Notes under the pieces: generated by a model
What the model was told of the DNA's origin: nothing
Seen by the model: only the letters and a program-made list of their open reading frames with translations
Database searches by the model: none
Program-made: the position numbers and the translations under genes
Shown here: positions 18,719-27,315 of the stretch, piece after piece
Layout: each line of letters begins with the position of its first letter
Position numbering within the stretch: the stretch's first letter is position 1
Assembly (NCBI RefSeq): GCF_014695775.1
Contig: NZ_JACJOX010000017.1
Span: 1-64,000 of the forward strand
Length of the DNA stretch: 64,000 nt
Source of the DNA: Leptolyngbya sp. FACHB-60
GTDB taxonomy: Bacteria; Cyanobacteriota; Cyanobacteriia; Phormidesmidales; Phormidesmidaceae
Reading direction: 5' to 3'

Positions 18719-19780
18719 GTGGCTATGCATAAAATTCCAGTTACCATCATTACCGGCTTTCTCGGAGCAGGCAAAACTACACTGATTCGCCAGCTACTGC
18801 AAAACCCTGAGGGTCGGCGCATTGCCGTGCTAGTCAACGAGTTTGGCGAAGTCGGCATTGACGGCGATCTGCTGCGCAGTTGCCAGGTGTGTGACGAAGA
18901 TGGGGAGGTGATCGCCCCAGAAACCAACATTCTCGAACTCACTAACGGCTGCCTCTGCTGCACCGTGCAGGAAGAGTTTTTGCCGACAATGCAGCAGCTC
19001 ATGACCCGCCGCGACCAGATCGACTGCATTGTAATCGAAACCTCTGGCCTCGCCCTGCCCAAGCCCCTGGTGCAAGCCTTTCGCTGGCCCGAAATTCGCA
19101 CCGCCGCCACGGTTGACAGCGTGATTACCTTGGTGGACTGCGAAGCCCTCGCGGCAGGTGACCTGGTAGGTGACCTGCCTGCTTTAGAGGCCCAACGCCA
19201 AGCCGACGATAGCCTTGACCACGAAACGCCCCTCGAAGAACTGTTTGAAGACCAGCTCAACTGCGCCGATTTGGTGCTGCTCACTAAGGTGGATAAGGTG
19301 AGTGAGGGCGATCGCACCCGCATCGAGACCTGGCTTACCCAGCAGCTGCCCCACTCCGTCAAAGTGCTGGGCCTGGCCGGCGGAGAGGGTAGCAGCCCCA
19401 TCAGCACCGACCTACTGCTGGGCTTTAACGCCGCCGTCGAAGACAACCTCGACAGCCGCCCTAGCCACCACGACCACGAGCATGATCACGACCACGACGA
19501 CGACATCGTCGCTATTCCCATCGTGCTCGATCAAAGTTTTGAACCAAAGGCTCTGGTCAAGCGGTTAGAAACCCTGGCTGCCACCCACGAAATCTACCGC
19601 ATCAAAGGCTTCGTTGATGTTCCCAACAAAGCCATGCGCCTGGTAGTCCATGGCGTTGGTCAGCGGTTTGACTCCTTCTTTGACCGGGCCTGGCAACCCA
19701 GTGAGCCTCGCCAAACCCGACTGGTAGTGATTGGTAAGGATCTGGATCAAGAGGTGATTCGGGCGGCGATCGCCGCCTAA
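18719..19780 (+). CDS. cobW: CobW/COG0523-family GTPase metallochaperone
   Basis: 353 residues. G3E-family GTPases deliver Zn or Co to client enzymes or act around cobalamin synthesis. The Walker A GFLGAGKTT is at residue 14, the metal-binding GCLCC motif near 80, ETSGLA near 107, and the TKVD base-recognition motif near 190. A histidine/aspartate-rich tract (HDHEHDHDHDDD) lies near residue 244, followed by the CobW C-terminal domain. The start may be the GTG at 18719 or the ATG at 18725. No cobalamin genes or Zur box are seen nearby, so the metal is not certain. Confidence 0.88.
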   Translation: MAMHKIPVTIITGFLGAGKTTLIRQLLQNPEGRRIAVLVNEFGEVGIDGDLLRSCQVCDEDGEVIAPETNILELTNGCLCCTVQEEFLPTMQQLMTRRDQIDCIVIETSGLALPKPLVQAFRWPEIRTAATVDSVITLVDCEALAAGDLVGDLPALEAQRQADDSLDHETPLEELFEDQLNCADLVLLTKVDKVSEGDRTRIETWLTQQLPHSVKVLGLAGGEGSSPISTDLLLGFNAAVEDNLDSRPSHHDHEHDHDHDDDIVAIPIVLDQSFEPKALVKRLETLAATHEIYRIKGFVDVPNKAMRLVVHGVGQRFDSFFDRAWQPSEPRQTRLVVIGKDLDQEVIRAAIAA

Positions 19781-19785
19781 CCCCC

Positions 19786-20775
19786 TTATCCATACAGCTC
19801 TGCCACATACTCCCCATAGCCGTTGTAAATCACCGTGGGCTGCTGTTCCCAGGTAAACATTGCCGTAGATTTTCCGATTAATCGTTCTTTAGCCTGCGAC
19901 CAGCGGGGATGGGGCACATCGGGCTCTACATTGGCCTCAAACTTATACTCATTGGGGGCTAGCGTATTCCAGTAAGTGGCGGGCTGTTCGGCCACAAACT
20001 CGACTTTGACAATCGATTTGGCCCCCTTAAATCCATACTTCCAGGGCACCACCATGCGAATTGGGGCACCGTGCTGCTTAGGCAGGGTGCGCCCGTACAC
20101 GCCCACCGCCAAAAAGGCCAGGTCATTGGCCATTTCCTCTACAGTTAGCCCCTCGGTGTAGGGCCAGGGCAGGTCGCGGGCAAAGCCCAGGCTAGGGCCT
20201 GGGCACACCGCCGAGTCATAGAAGGAGGTAAACCGGACGTACTTAGCCGCTGGGGTGGGCTCCACCGCCGCCATTAGCGCTCGCATGGGGAAACCAATCC
20301 AGGGCACCACCATCGCCCAGGCCTCTACACAGCGAAACCGGTAGATGCGCTCCTCTAGGGCAAAGCGTTGGGTTAAGTCATCTAAGCTAAAGGTCTGAGG
20401 GTTTTTGACTAACCCTGTCACCTCTAGGCTCCAGGGGTCAGTCGGCAAGGCTTGAGCGCTCGCCCAGATATCTTTGCTGCCGCCAAACTCGTAGAAATTG
20501 TTGTAGCGGCTGGCGTACATTTGTGGCGTCGGCTCTCGTCCAGCATTGGCAAAAGCATCGTTGAGCATTGCCCCGCTGAGGGGATCTCCTAGGGTATTCG
20601 CCAGGTCTGCATCCATCTCCGGCGATCGCTGGCAGGCCCCCACTGAAGCAGCCGCTAACCCTACTCCGGCCCCAATCAGTGACTTCATAAACCGTCGCCG
20701 CTGCCAAAACACCCCCTCGGCAGTCACACGAGACGCTGGCAGCTGCCAGCCGGGGCGAGACTGAAAGAAAACCAT
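19786..20775 (-). CDS. msrP: MsrP/YedY-like molybdopterin protein-methionine-sulfoxide reductase
   Basis: 329 residues. MsrP repairs oxidised methionines in periplasmic proteins using a molybdopterin centre. A twin-arginine signal is present (QRRRFMKSLIGAGVGLAAASVGAC). The Mo-ligating Cys is in YRFRCVEAWAMVVPWIG near residue 150; GCPGPS-type and PYTEGLTVEEMANDLAFLAVGVYG motifs follow, and KYGFKGAKSIVKVEF is typical of YedY. No gene for the membrane heme partner MsrQ is adjacent. It converges on cobW with a five-base gap. Confidence 0.9.
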   Translation of the reverse strand: MVFFQSRPGWQLPASRVTAEGVFWQRRRFMKSLIGAGVGLAAASVGACQRSPEMDADLANTLGDPLSGAMLNDAFANAGREPTPQMYASRYNNFYEFGGSKDIWASAQALPTDPWSLEVTGLVKNPQTFSLDDLTQRFALEERIYRFRCVEAWAMVVPWIGFPMRALMAAVEPTPAAKYVRFTSFYDSAVCPGPSLGFARDLPWPYTEGLTVEEMANDLAFLAVGVYGRTLPKQHGAPIRMVVPWKYGFKGAKSIVKVEFVAEQPATYWNTLAPNEYKFEANVEPDVPHPRWSQAKERLIGKSTAMFTWEQQPTVIYNGYGEYVAELYG

Positions 20776-21463
20776 CGTAGTGAGCCCTAGGATTACAAAC
20801 TGGCGATCGCCAGCCTAAACCCCATTCTGGCATCGCCTCTTCGACCTGGATGAATGTGGGGTGAGAAAAGCATCCTTGCACCGAACCGACCCTAGGCATT
20901 ACCTGCGAACTGATGTAACAGTTCTAAACCCACCCCAGGGAAAATACGGGTCTTTTTTCTAGTCACCCAAGCACAATTCAAAGACTTAATTTCGATCAAG
21001 ATCCTGGCTTGCCCAACCGCCTCCGTAAGAATTGGCAGACTTCGCCAAAAGTTTACAGAGCCGTAGAAATTATGTAAACAAGGCCAAACCCATTGGGGTG
21101 CGAGGCTTAGCGATTCACAAATTTTGAGATTGAGCCCCCGAATCAACCCTCTCAGGCCTCGGCAAGAAGGGGCTGAGCAGGAAGACTTTAGAACAGAATC
21201 GCCAGCTCTTATACTGATGAGGCGAGTCCATAGGTATCCGTAGTTACGCCATTGTGGTTGCTTCCGTCGGCCCTTAGGCTTATATCACGAGCACACGATC
21301 CTGTGATGCACTGCCTTGTCGTTGACAGAGAGCAGATGGGCGAGGGTAGCAAGGTTTTCTTTGCCGCCGATCCCCCAGCTACCTTTGTTACCGTTTAAGG
21401 CCCACCGTCAGGCGGCATAGTTCTCGGTTTACCCAACTGGATTCACCACTTCCTGAGATCGCC
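20776..21463. other. Long intergenic region between msrP and the sigma factor gene
   Basis: About 690 bases with no convincing gene. It should hold the msrP promoter (minus) and the sigF promoter (plus). A GTA-N8-TAC match at 21234-21247 fits the NtcA consensus, but it is short enough to occur by chance. No tRNA-like structure was recognised. Confidence 0.4.
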
Positions 21464-22243
21464 ATGGTCGCTACTTCCCGATTTCAAGCTAAAGGCAGCA
21501 CTCTAGAACTGCTGCGGCTCTATCAAAGCAATCCCGATCTCAATTTGCGCAATCAGCTGGTGCAGCTCAACATTGGGTTAGTACGGCGTGAGGCCTACCG
21601 CTGGCTGCAACAATCTAACGAAACCTTTGACGATCTCATGCAGGTGGGTAGCCTGGGGCTGATCCGCGCCATCGAGCGCTTCGACATGGGCAAGGGCTAT
21701 GCCTTTAGTTCCTTTGCGATTCCTTACATTCGCGGCGAAATTCAGCACTACCTGCGCGACAAAAGCACCTCCATGCGCATTCCGCGACGGTGGCAGGCGT
21801 TGCAAAGCCAGTCGGCCCGTGTCATTCGCCAGCTGCAAACAGATCTGGGCCGGCTACCCAACGATGCCGAAATTTCTGCGGCCCTCGATATCTCTACAGC
21901 CGAGTGGCAAGAGGTCAAGCTGGCCAATCGCAACCGATCGCTGCTGAGCCTCGACGCCCCAGTGCAAGATGAAGAATCAGGCTGTCTAGGCGACCTGCTG
22001 CCCGACCTCAAATACAAAAGCTTTCAGCTGGCCCAGGAAGATCAGCTTCGCCTCCAGCAGGCCCTGCACCAGCTTGAGCATCGCACCCGCGAAGTGCTGG
22101 AATTTGTCTTTCTCTACGACCTCACCCAAAAAGAAACGGCCGAACGCATGGGGATTAGCGCCGTTACCGTGTCGCGCCGGGTGAAGCAAGGGCTGAAGCA
22201 CTTGCAGGTGCTAATGGTGTCTAACGAAGATGAAACCGCCTAA
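21464..22243 (+). CDS. sigF: Group 3 RNA polymerase sigma factor, SigF-like
   Basis: 259 residues with regions 2, 3 and 4 of sigma-70 and no region 1.1. Region 2 reads FDDLMQVGSLGLIRAIERFDMGKGYAFSSFAIPYIRGEIQHYLRD, split by normal spacing; region 4 contains TQKETAERMGISAVTVSRRVKQGLKHL, the -35-binding helix-turn-helix. This matches the SigB/F/G-type group 3 factors; in Synechocystis SigF controls type IV pili and phototaxis. The gene has a long upstream region and is followed by a Gly/Ala-rich membrane-protein gene whose C-terminus has a pilus-assembly look. Confidence 0.88.
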   Translation: MVATSRFQAKGSTLELLRLYQSNPDLNLRNQLVQLNIGLVRREAYRWLQQSNETFDDLMQVGSLGLIRAIERFDMGKGYAFSSFAIPYIRGEIQHYLRDKSTSMRIPRRWQALQSQSARVIRQLQTDLGRLPNDAEISAALDISTAEWQEVKLANRNRSLLSLDAPVQDEESGCLGDLLPDLKYKSFQLAQEDQLRLQQALHQLEHRTREVLEFVFLYDLTQKETAERMGISAVTVSRRVKQGLKHLQVLMVSNEDETA

Positions 22244-22312
22244 AACGCTCTGCATCCTCGGAATTGAGCTATCGTTTAGGAACATCGGCTCAGGAAGCAA
22301 GGAGGCTCAGCC

Positions 22313-23365
22313 ATGGGGGCGATCGCGTTTTTAGTCTTATTTTTTCTCGGCGTTTTGCTGGCTTTTGTAGGCAGCATTATTGGTATTGTAGACGCGTTTA
22401 AGGTCAGCCCTGTCTGGGGTTTACTGTCGATTCTTATCATCCCCCTGTTAGTCTTTTGGGCTAAGTTTCGCGGTCGCAAGTGGGCTCGAAACAGCCTCTT
22501 GATATTCCTAGGTGGGCTGCTGTCGATGTTGGCGTCCATTCCCTTCTTGGGCAGTTTTCTTGCCCAGCGAGCCCAGCAGGCCGGGGTCCCCGCCGAAGAG
22601 GGCATTCCCGCTGAAGAAGTGCCGGTGGAGTCGATACCAGTACCTGAGGAGCAGGTGGCCACCGAAGAATTTGCTGAGCCTTTGGTGCCCATTGCACCTC
22701 AGTTCTCTCCCATTGCTCGGGCCGATTTGATTCAGTCTACAGACCCCAACGAGCGCCTTCAGCAAATTAACAACAGCCGTACCGATCCCTTCGCCATAGT
22801 GCCCATTCCACCACCGCCGCCCCGGGTAATTGCCCCACCGCCGCCTCCAGGAGGCGGCACGGCCCCTGGCACAGCTACGGCTGGTACCACTGCGGGTGGT
22901 GGCGGGGCAGGTGCTGGTGGTGGTGCCGCTGGGTCCGCTGTGGCTAGGGCTGGTGGCGCTGCTGGAGCTGGTGGTGCTGGTGCGGCTAGGGCTGGTGGCA
23001 CTGGCACTGCTGGCGCTGCTGGCAGGACGTCGGGTGGGGCAGGGGCCGCAGCGGGCAACGCTGGTGCTGGACGACCCACAACCCCGCCGCCATTGGCACC
23101 TCTACCCCAACTCCCGAAGCCTGCCCTAGCGGAAGCCGTGCTGGTGACTGGTGTGATGACCATCGGCAACGAAAATTTTGCTGTGGTACAAACCTCAGCT
23201 GGTAGCCAGTATGTCAAAGCAGGTCAGCGAGTTTCTAATGGTCAGGTGCTGGTTAAGCGCATTGACATGCGCGGTAGCGATCCGGTGGTGGTGCTAGAAG
23301 AGAACGGTATTGAGGTGTCGCGCCCAGTGGGTGCTCCTTCTACAGCCGCAGAACCGGCGGCTTAG
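22313..23365 (+). CDS. Membrane protein with Gly/Ala-rich linker and PilP/GspC-like C-terminus
   Basis: 350 residues. Three hydrophobic segments occupy residues 1-85 (FLVLFFLGVLLAFVGSIIGI and others). An acidic Pro/Val region follows, then a long low-complexity Pro, Gly and Ala tract (about residues 160-255, encoded near 22800-23090). The last 80 residues form a compact beta domain (VTGVMTIGNENFAVVQTS, YVKAGQRVSNGQVLVKRID) that resembles the PilP/GspC homology domain of type IV pilus and type II secretion systems. That resemblance is my reading, not a confirmed hit. The position just after sigF fits a surface-appendage role. Confidence 0.6.
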   Translation: MGAIAFLVLFFLGVLLAFVGSIIGIVDAFKVSPVWGLLSILIIPLLVFWAKFRGRKWARNSLLIFLGGLLSMLASIPFLGSFLAQRAQQAGVPAEEGIPAEEVPVESIPVPEEQVATEEFAEPLVPIAPQFSPIARADLIQSTDPNERLQQINNSRTDPFAIVPIPPPPPRVIAPPPPPGGGTAPGTATAGTTAGGGGAGAGGGAAGSAVARAGGAAGAGGAGAARAGGTGTAGAAGRTSGGAGAAAGNAGAGRPTTPPPLAPLPQLPKPALAEAVLVTGVMTIGNENFAVVQTSAGSQYVKAGQRVSNGQVLVKRIDMRGSDPVVVLEENGIEVSRPVGAPSTAAEPAA

Positions 23366-23387
23366 CTGTTTGATTAAATCTTGAGCC

Positions 23388-23425
23388 ATAGCAAAGCCTG
23401 GAGGGTCGCCTCTGGGCTTTGCTAT
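23388..23425 (+). terminator. Hairpin after the Gly/Ala-rich membrane-protein gene
   Basis: A perfect 11-bp inverted repeat, ATAGCAAAGCC at 23388-23398 and GGCTTTGCTAT at 23415-23425, with a 16-base loop, lies 23 bases after the stop codon. It is followed only by TGTTG, so it may act as a weak terminator or mRNA-stabilising stem. Confidence 0.6.
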
Positions 23426-23484
23426 TGTTGCGAGACCTGCACCCCGCAGCAAGTCGTGTCAGAATGTGAATTGCTCGATGTGGT

Positions 23485-24681
23485 GTGGAATTTTATATGC
23501 CGCTTGAAACGGTTGTTTGGCAGGGATTGTGGGGCGCGATCGCGATCCTAATAGCAGAGGCGGTGCGCGATATTTATCATGTGGTCAGCCACTACTGGCC
23601 GCCCCTAATGCGCCTCCACAACTGGCACCATCGGGCCTATAAAAAAGATTTTAGCCCTGTTAGCCCCGACCTCTATCGCCAAGCTCAGCTCTATAACGAC
23701 ACTCCCGAAGCCATTGTCATGGTTGGCGCGCTGGCGGGTCTAGCGATTTCTACTGGCATCGCTGGGCTGTGGCTGGGGTCAGTGTACGGGCTAGGGTTTT
23801 TGACAGCAGCGATCGCCCGCTCCCAGGGCTGGCTGCTCACCACCGACATCACCCACGAACCCGGCGAACTCACTACGATTCCCGGCAACTGGCGAGTCAA
23901 CCGCACCTATCACTGGCGGCACCATTTTGACGACACCAACGCCTACTTCGCCGGCTACTTTACCGGACTGGACAAGCTGATGGGCACCGCTGTTTCTCTC
24001 AAGGGCAAAACTGTGGCGGTTACCGGCGCGTCGGGTACGATGGGCCGCGCTCTGCTCAACGAACTCGTTCGCCAGAAAGCCCGGCCCATTGCCCTCACGA
24101 CCTCTGCCGACGCCACCTTTGAGGAGGGCATTCCCTGCTGGCAGTGGCAATCTGGGGCTGAAGCCGACCTGCGCGATGCGCTCAAGAAGGTGGATATTCT
24201 AATTTTGAACCACGGGCTGAATGTGCATGGCGATCGCACCCCAGAGGCCATTCAAACCTCCCTGGAGGCCAACGCCCTCTCTGGCTGGCGTCTGATGGAG
24301 GTCTTCTTCAGCACGGTGGAGACTTCGCCCCAGCGGGCTACTAAGGAAGTCTGGGTCAACACCTCCGAAGCCGAGGTAAACCCAGCCTTTAGCCCGCTGT
24401 ACGAATTGTCTAAGCGGCTGATGGGCGATTTGGTGAGTCTGCGACGGCTCGATGCCCCCTGCGTAGTGCGCAAGGTGATTCTGGGGCCGTTCAAGAGCAA
24501 CCTCAACCCAATTGGGGTGATGTCTGCCGACTGGGTAGCTTGGGCGGTGGTAGCGTTGGCCAAACGCAACGTACGCAACATCATCGTCACCATCAACCCA
24601 CTGACCTACCTATTATTTCCGATCAAAGAGTTGAGTCAGGGAATCTATTTCAGGCTTTTTACTCGCTCCAGCAAGAGCTGA
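23485..24681 (+). CDS. Fused sterol-desaturase-like / short-chain dehydrogenase protein
   Basis: 398 residues in two halves. Residues 1-165 form a membrane-bound histidine-box domain (HNWHHRAYKKDF, HEPGE, YHWRHHFDD) of the fatty-acid/sterol hydroxylase type. Residues 170-398 form an SDR-like domain with TGASGTMG and a later NHGLN, and an STSEAEV..YELSKRL-type active-site region (TSEAEVNPAFSPLYELSKRL). Such bifunctional proteins are known only by annotation in cyanobacteria; substrate is not established. Start is the GTG at 23485 or the ATG at 23497. Confidence 0.82.
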   Translation: MEFYMPLETVVWQGLWGAIAILIAEAVRDIYHVVSHYWPPLMRLHNWHHRAYKKDFSPVSPDLYRQAQLYNDTPEAIVMVGALAGLAISTGIAGLWLGSVYGLGFLTAAIARSQGWLLTTDITHEPGELTTIPGNWRVNRTYHWRHHFDDTNAYFAGYFTGLDKLMGTAVSLKGKTVAVTGASGTMGRALLNELVRQKARPIALTTSADATFEEGIPCWQWQSGAEADLRDALKKVDILILNHGLNVHGDRTPEAIQTSLEANALSGWRLMEVFFSTVETSPQRATKEVWVNTSEAEVNPAFSPLYELSKRLMGDLVSLRRLDAPCVVRKVILGPFKSNLNPIGVMSADWVAWAVVALAKRNVRNIIVTINPLTYLLFPIKELSQGIYFRLFTRSSKS

Positions 24682-24707
24682 CGATTAGAGGAGCTGCCAT
24701 CCCTAAG

Positions 24708-25579
24708 TTACTGATCGGCTGACACAATTTGCCACGGCTGCTGTCTCCACCCTAGCTGCCGCTTGGCAAAAGCGGTATTGACTTGGGGCATGTGGGTTTC
24801 AACTAGCGCTACGGTTTCTTGTACCAAGGCCTCCAGGTGAAGAGCTGCGATCGATGCCTCTTGGTGAAACAAATCTTCCAGCCGTAGCGCAAGATTTTGA
24901 GGGGCAATCTTCATTTGCTCGATCAAAGTACCCATGCACTTGAATTGAAACGTTGAGAAGTACAGACGATTCAAGCCCGACAGCACACCAAGAATATTTT
25001 GGGCAGACTCAACCAGATTTGGTAGTACCAGAGGGTGGCATCGCGCCGAGCCAGCTTTGGCTGCATGCCCCAAAGGGCAAAGAACTTGAGATAGTGCTCT
25101 ACCATAGCCTGGGCGAGTTGGTCAGGATACTTAGCGATGTCAACTTGCCACTGCCGAATGAGGGCTTCTCCGTAGAGCGGCATGCCGATCAAGGTGCCGT
25201 GCAGCATTTTCATGATGCCGGGTTGAATCTCAAACTTTTCCAGTGCAGTGGCCATTTCTGCTTCCCACTGGGCGATCGCAGTATGGGCAAACTGGCATTC
25301 AATCCCCTGCACCCGAAAGGTTTCACCAAACGCACCCGATTGGCGATCGCCCAACAACTCGACTAATTCTGCGCCTCGATTTTGCTGCCGCGCCAGAGTC
25401 AGCTCATCCTCAGTAGGGAGCTCATCGTAGTACAGCATCACGTCGCAGTCTGAATACTCATCGCATCGCCCTTCTGCCACTGAGCCTGTAACCATAACCG
25501 CTTTTGTTTTTGGATTCGCGATATAGGGTCTGACGCTGCGCTGTACTAATGTCAACAGATATTGGGTTCTATCGGCCAT
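24708..25579 (-). pseudogene. Nucleotidyltransferase-domain protein disrupted by a frameshift
   Basis: The N-terminal part (24971-25579) encodes a Pol-beta-type nucleotidyltransferase: GSVAEGRCDEYSDCDVML carries the GS and Asp-X-Asp catalytic motif, followed by a helical region. It runs out at LWYYQIWLSLPKIF. The sequence continues in another frame (24708 to about 25020) as LVESAQNILGVLSGLNRLYFSTFQFK, which reads as the natural continuation. The combined span is one base short of a whole number of codons, so a single-base loss near 25005-25020 explains it. The gene may be recently inactivated or the assembly may contain an error. The role is unknown; some members resemble aminoglycoside-type transferases. 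Confidence 0.72.
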
Positions 25580-25626
25580 GGCTTGACGATTAGATATTGA
25601 GCTATTCAGCCTGCCCGGGAATCTGT

Positions 25627-25929
25627 TTAGCTACGGTTAAAGAACTCAACTTGGGGCAGGCGAGGGTCGTTAACCATGCCCAAACCCTGAAAATCCCAGC
25701 GGTTGATCAAGGGCTTGAGGCTAGAGGCGGTAATGGTTTCGATCGCAAATTTGTCGCTCAGCTCGGGGGCATGGGCGTTGAGATAGCTGAGGGCATCGTA
25801 GTCTGCGGTAAACACCAGCAGAAACCCCGTAGGAAGAGGCTGATCAGGGTTACCACGACCGTGGGGGCGGGCCACTAGGTAGCTGCCGTCGGCGCGCGAT
25901 CGCAGCAAATAGTAGAGCTGAGACACCAT
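25627..25929 (-). CDS. Small conserved protein of unknown function
   Basis: 100 residues, soluble, no recognised domain. It starts MVSQLYYLLRSRADGSYLVA and contains GFLLVFTADYDALSYLNAHAPE, giving the look of a compact alpha/beta protein of the kind often listed as hypothetical in cyanobacteria. It starts 14 bases after the stop of the ABC permease gene on the same strand, so the two are probably co-transcribed. Confidence 0.6.
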   Translation of the reverse strand: MVSQLYYLLRSRADGSYLVARPHGRGNPDQPLPTGFLLVFTADYDALSYLNAHAPELSDKFAIETITASSLKPLINRWDFQGLGMVNDPRLPQVEFFNRS

Positions 25930-25943
25930 AATTTCTCGCTGCC

Positions 25944-26999
25944 TCAGTTAATATCTGATAGGCGGATGCGAGGGTCGGCAAAGCTTAGCGCTAGATCGGC
26001 CAGCAGGTTGCCAACAATCAGCAACACTGCCCCCATAATCAGACTCGCCATCACCAGATACAAATCCTGGGCCTGCACCGCTTCGAGGGTCAGTTTCCCC
26101 AGGCCAGGCCAGTTGAAATAGGTTTCGGTGATGAACGCGCCGCCCAGTAGGCCAGCAAACTCAAAGCCCAGCAGCGTGATCAGCGGGTTTACCGCATTGC
26201 GTAGAGCGTGAACGTAGACCACGCGATTTTCTGACAGCCCTTTGGCGCGGGCGGTTTGAATGTAGTTTTGGCGCAGCACGTCAAGCAGTTGCCCTCGGGT
26301 AACCCGTTGGAGCCCGGCAAAGCTGGTGATGCTGAGGGCCAGAGTTGGCAAGATCAGGTGCCAGCCCACATCCACAAGCTTGCCAAACCAGTTGAGGTCG
26401 TCATGGATGATGCTGGTGCGCCCGCCAATAGGGAACAGCGGTGCCACGCTTTGAGCAAAGAACAGCAGCAGCAGGCCGGTCACAATACTCGGCATGCCCT
26501 GCCCCAGATAACTCAGCACTCGCAACACGCGATCGGTAGGACGGTTTTGGTTGACAGCGCTGACGATGCCCATGGGAATGGCGATGAGCCAGGTAACCAG
26601 AAAAGCCGCTAAGGCAAGCAACAGGGTGTTGGGCACTCGCTCCCACAGCAGGTCAACCACTGGGCGCTGGTAGGCAAAGCTGAGGCCAAAGTTGCCATGG
26701 AAGATTACCTGGTAGAGCCAGTTGAAGTACTGCCGCCAGGCCGGCTGATCGAGGCCGAACTGGGCCTCCAGCTGCGCCAGAGTCTCGGGCGAAAACTGCG
26801 GGCTCTGACGATACTGATCGAGAAAATTGCCTGGCGCTAGCTGAATCACAAAGAAGCTTAAGGCCGAGGCCAGCAGCAGCGTTAGTGCAGCCTGCAAAAT
26901 ACGCTTCAGCACGTAGAGGACAGTTTCGCTGTTGGCCAAGACCACCAGACGTTCCCAAGGGCTGATTGAAGGGCGGCGAGGAGTAGAGGACTGGGCCAT
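25944..26999 (-). CDS. DppB/OppB-type ABC transporter permease
   Basis: About 351 residues from the ATG at 26999. Peptide/nickel-type ABC permeases form half of the membrane channel of binding-protein-dependent importers. The N-terminal RILQAALTLLLASALSFFVIQLAPG and the EAA-like loop QNYIQTARAKGLSENRVVYVHALRNA are diagnostic, and six membrane segments are visible. No partner permease (DppC), ATPase or binding protein lies in the window, so it is an orphan locus. It diverges from the PTS fusion gene. The longer frame to 27128 looks non-coding. Confidence 0.88.
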   Translation of the reverse strand: MAQSSTPRRPSISPWERLVVLANSETVLYVLKRILQAALTLLLASALSFFVIQLAPGNFLDQYRQSPQFSPETLAQLEAQFGLDQPAWRQYFNWLYQVIFHGNFGLSFAYQRPVVDLLWERVPNTLLLALAAFLVTWLIAIPMGIVSAVNQNRPTDRVLRVLSYLGQGMPSIVTGLLLLFFAQSVAPLFPIGGRTSIIHDDLNWFGKLVDVGWHLILPTLALSITSFAGLQRVTRGQLLDVLRQNYIQTARAKGLSENRVVYVHALRNAVNPLITLLGFEFAGLLGGAFITETYFNWPGLGKLTLEAVQAQDLYLVMASLIMGAVLLIVGNLLADLALSFADPRIRLSDIN

Positions 27000-27191
27000 T
27001 CCCAAATGCACAGAGATTAAAGGGCTATCTGTGGTGATTCTAAACCATCGCGCCCAGCCAATCGATGCTGACGGCGCTAAGGCGCGATCGCAGCTAACAA
27101 AACAGATACTTAACCCGACTATTTGCAACGTTAGATTGCTGAATTGAACCCACTAGGGTAGCCATCATCTTTGATGTTTATATTCCCCCTG

Positions 27192-27220
27192 CAAAGGCAA
27201 CGCTCAACACAACGCCTTTG
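27192..27220. promoter_or_regulatory. Inverted repeat upstream of the PTS genes
   Basis: CAAAGGC at 27192-27198 and GCCTTTG at 27214-27220 form a perfect 7-bp inverted repeat with a 15-base spacer, about 95 bases before the start of the EIIA-HPr-EI gene. It could be an operator for a sugar-responsive regulator or a 5'-leader hairpin. No matching known box was recognised. Confidence 0.35.
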
Positions 27221-27315
27221 TCTGGCTCAGATTGAATTTTGCTACGCCCCAAGGTCATTTGGCAGTCCCTAATTTACACCCCGATCGAAACCAAATTTTT
27301 CTTCAGGATTTACCT

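Noticed and set aside
21234..21247. GTA-N8-TAC match to the NtcA consensus upstream of sigF
   Set aside because: Only six fixed bases, so several are expected by chance in the window, and the nearest TAN3T element is farther downstream than normal.
20776..21463. Search for tRNA or riboswitch in the long gaps
   Set aside because: No cloverleaf with a T-loop motif and no known riboswitch core could be recognised by eye.
22800..23090. Tandem GC-rich repeats that look array-like
   Set aside because: They are codon repeats for Gly, Ala and Pro inside one open frame, without equal-length spacers, so not a CRISPR array.
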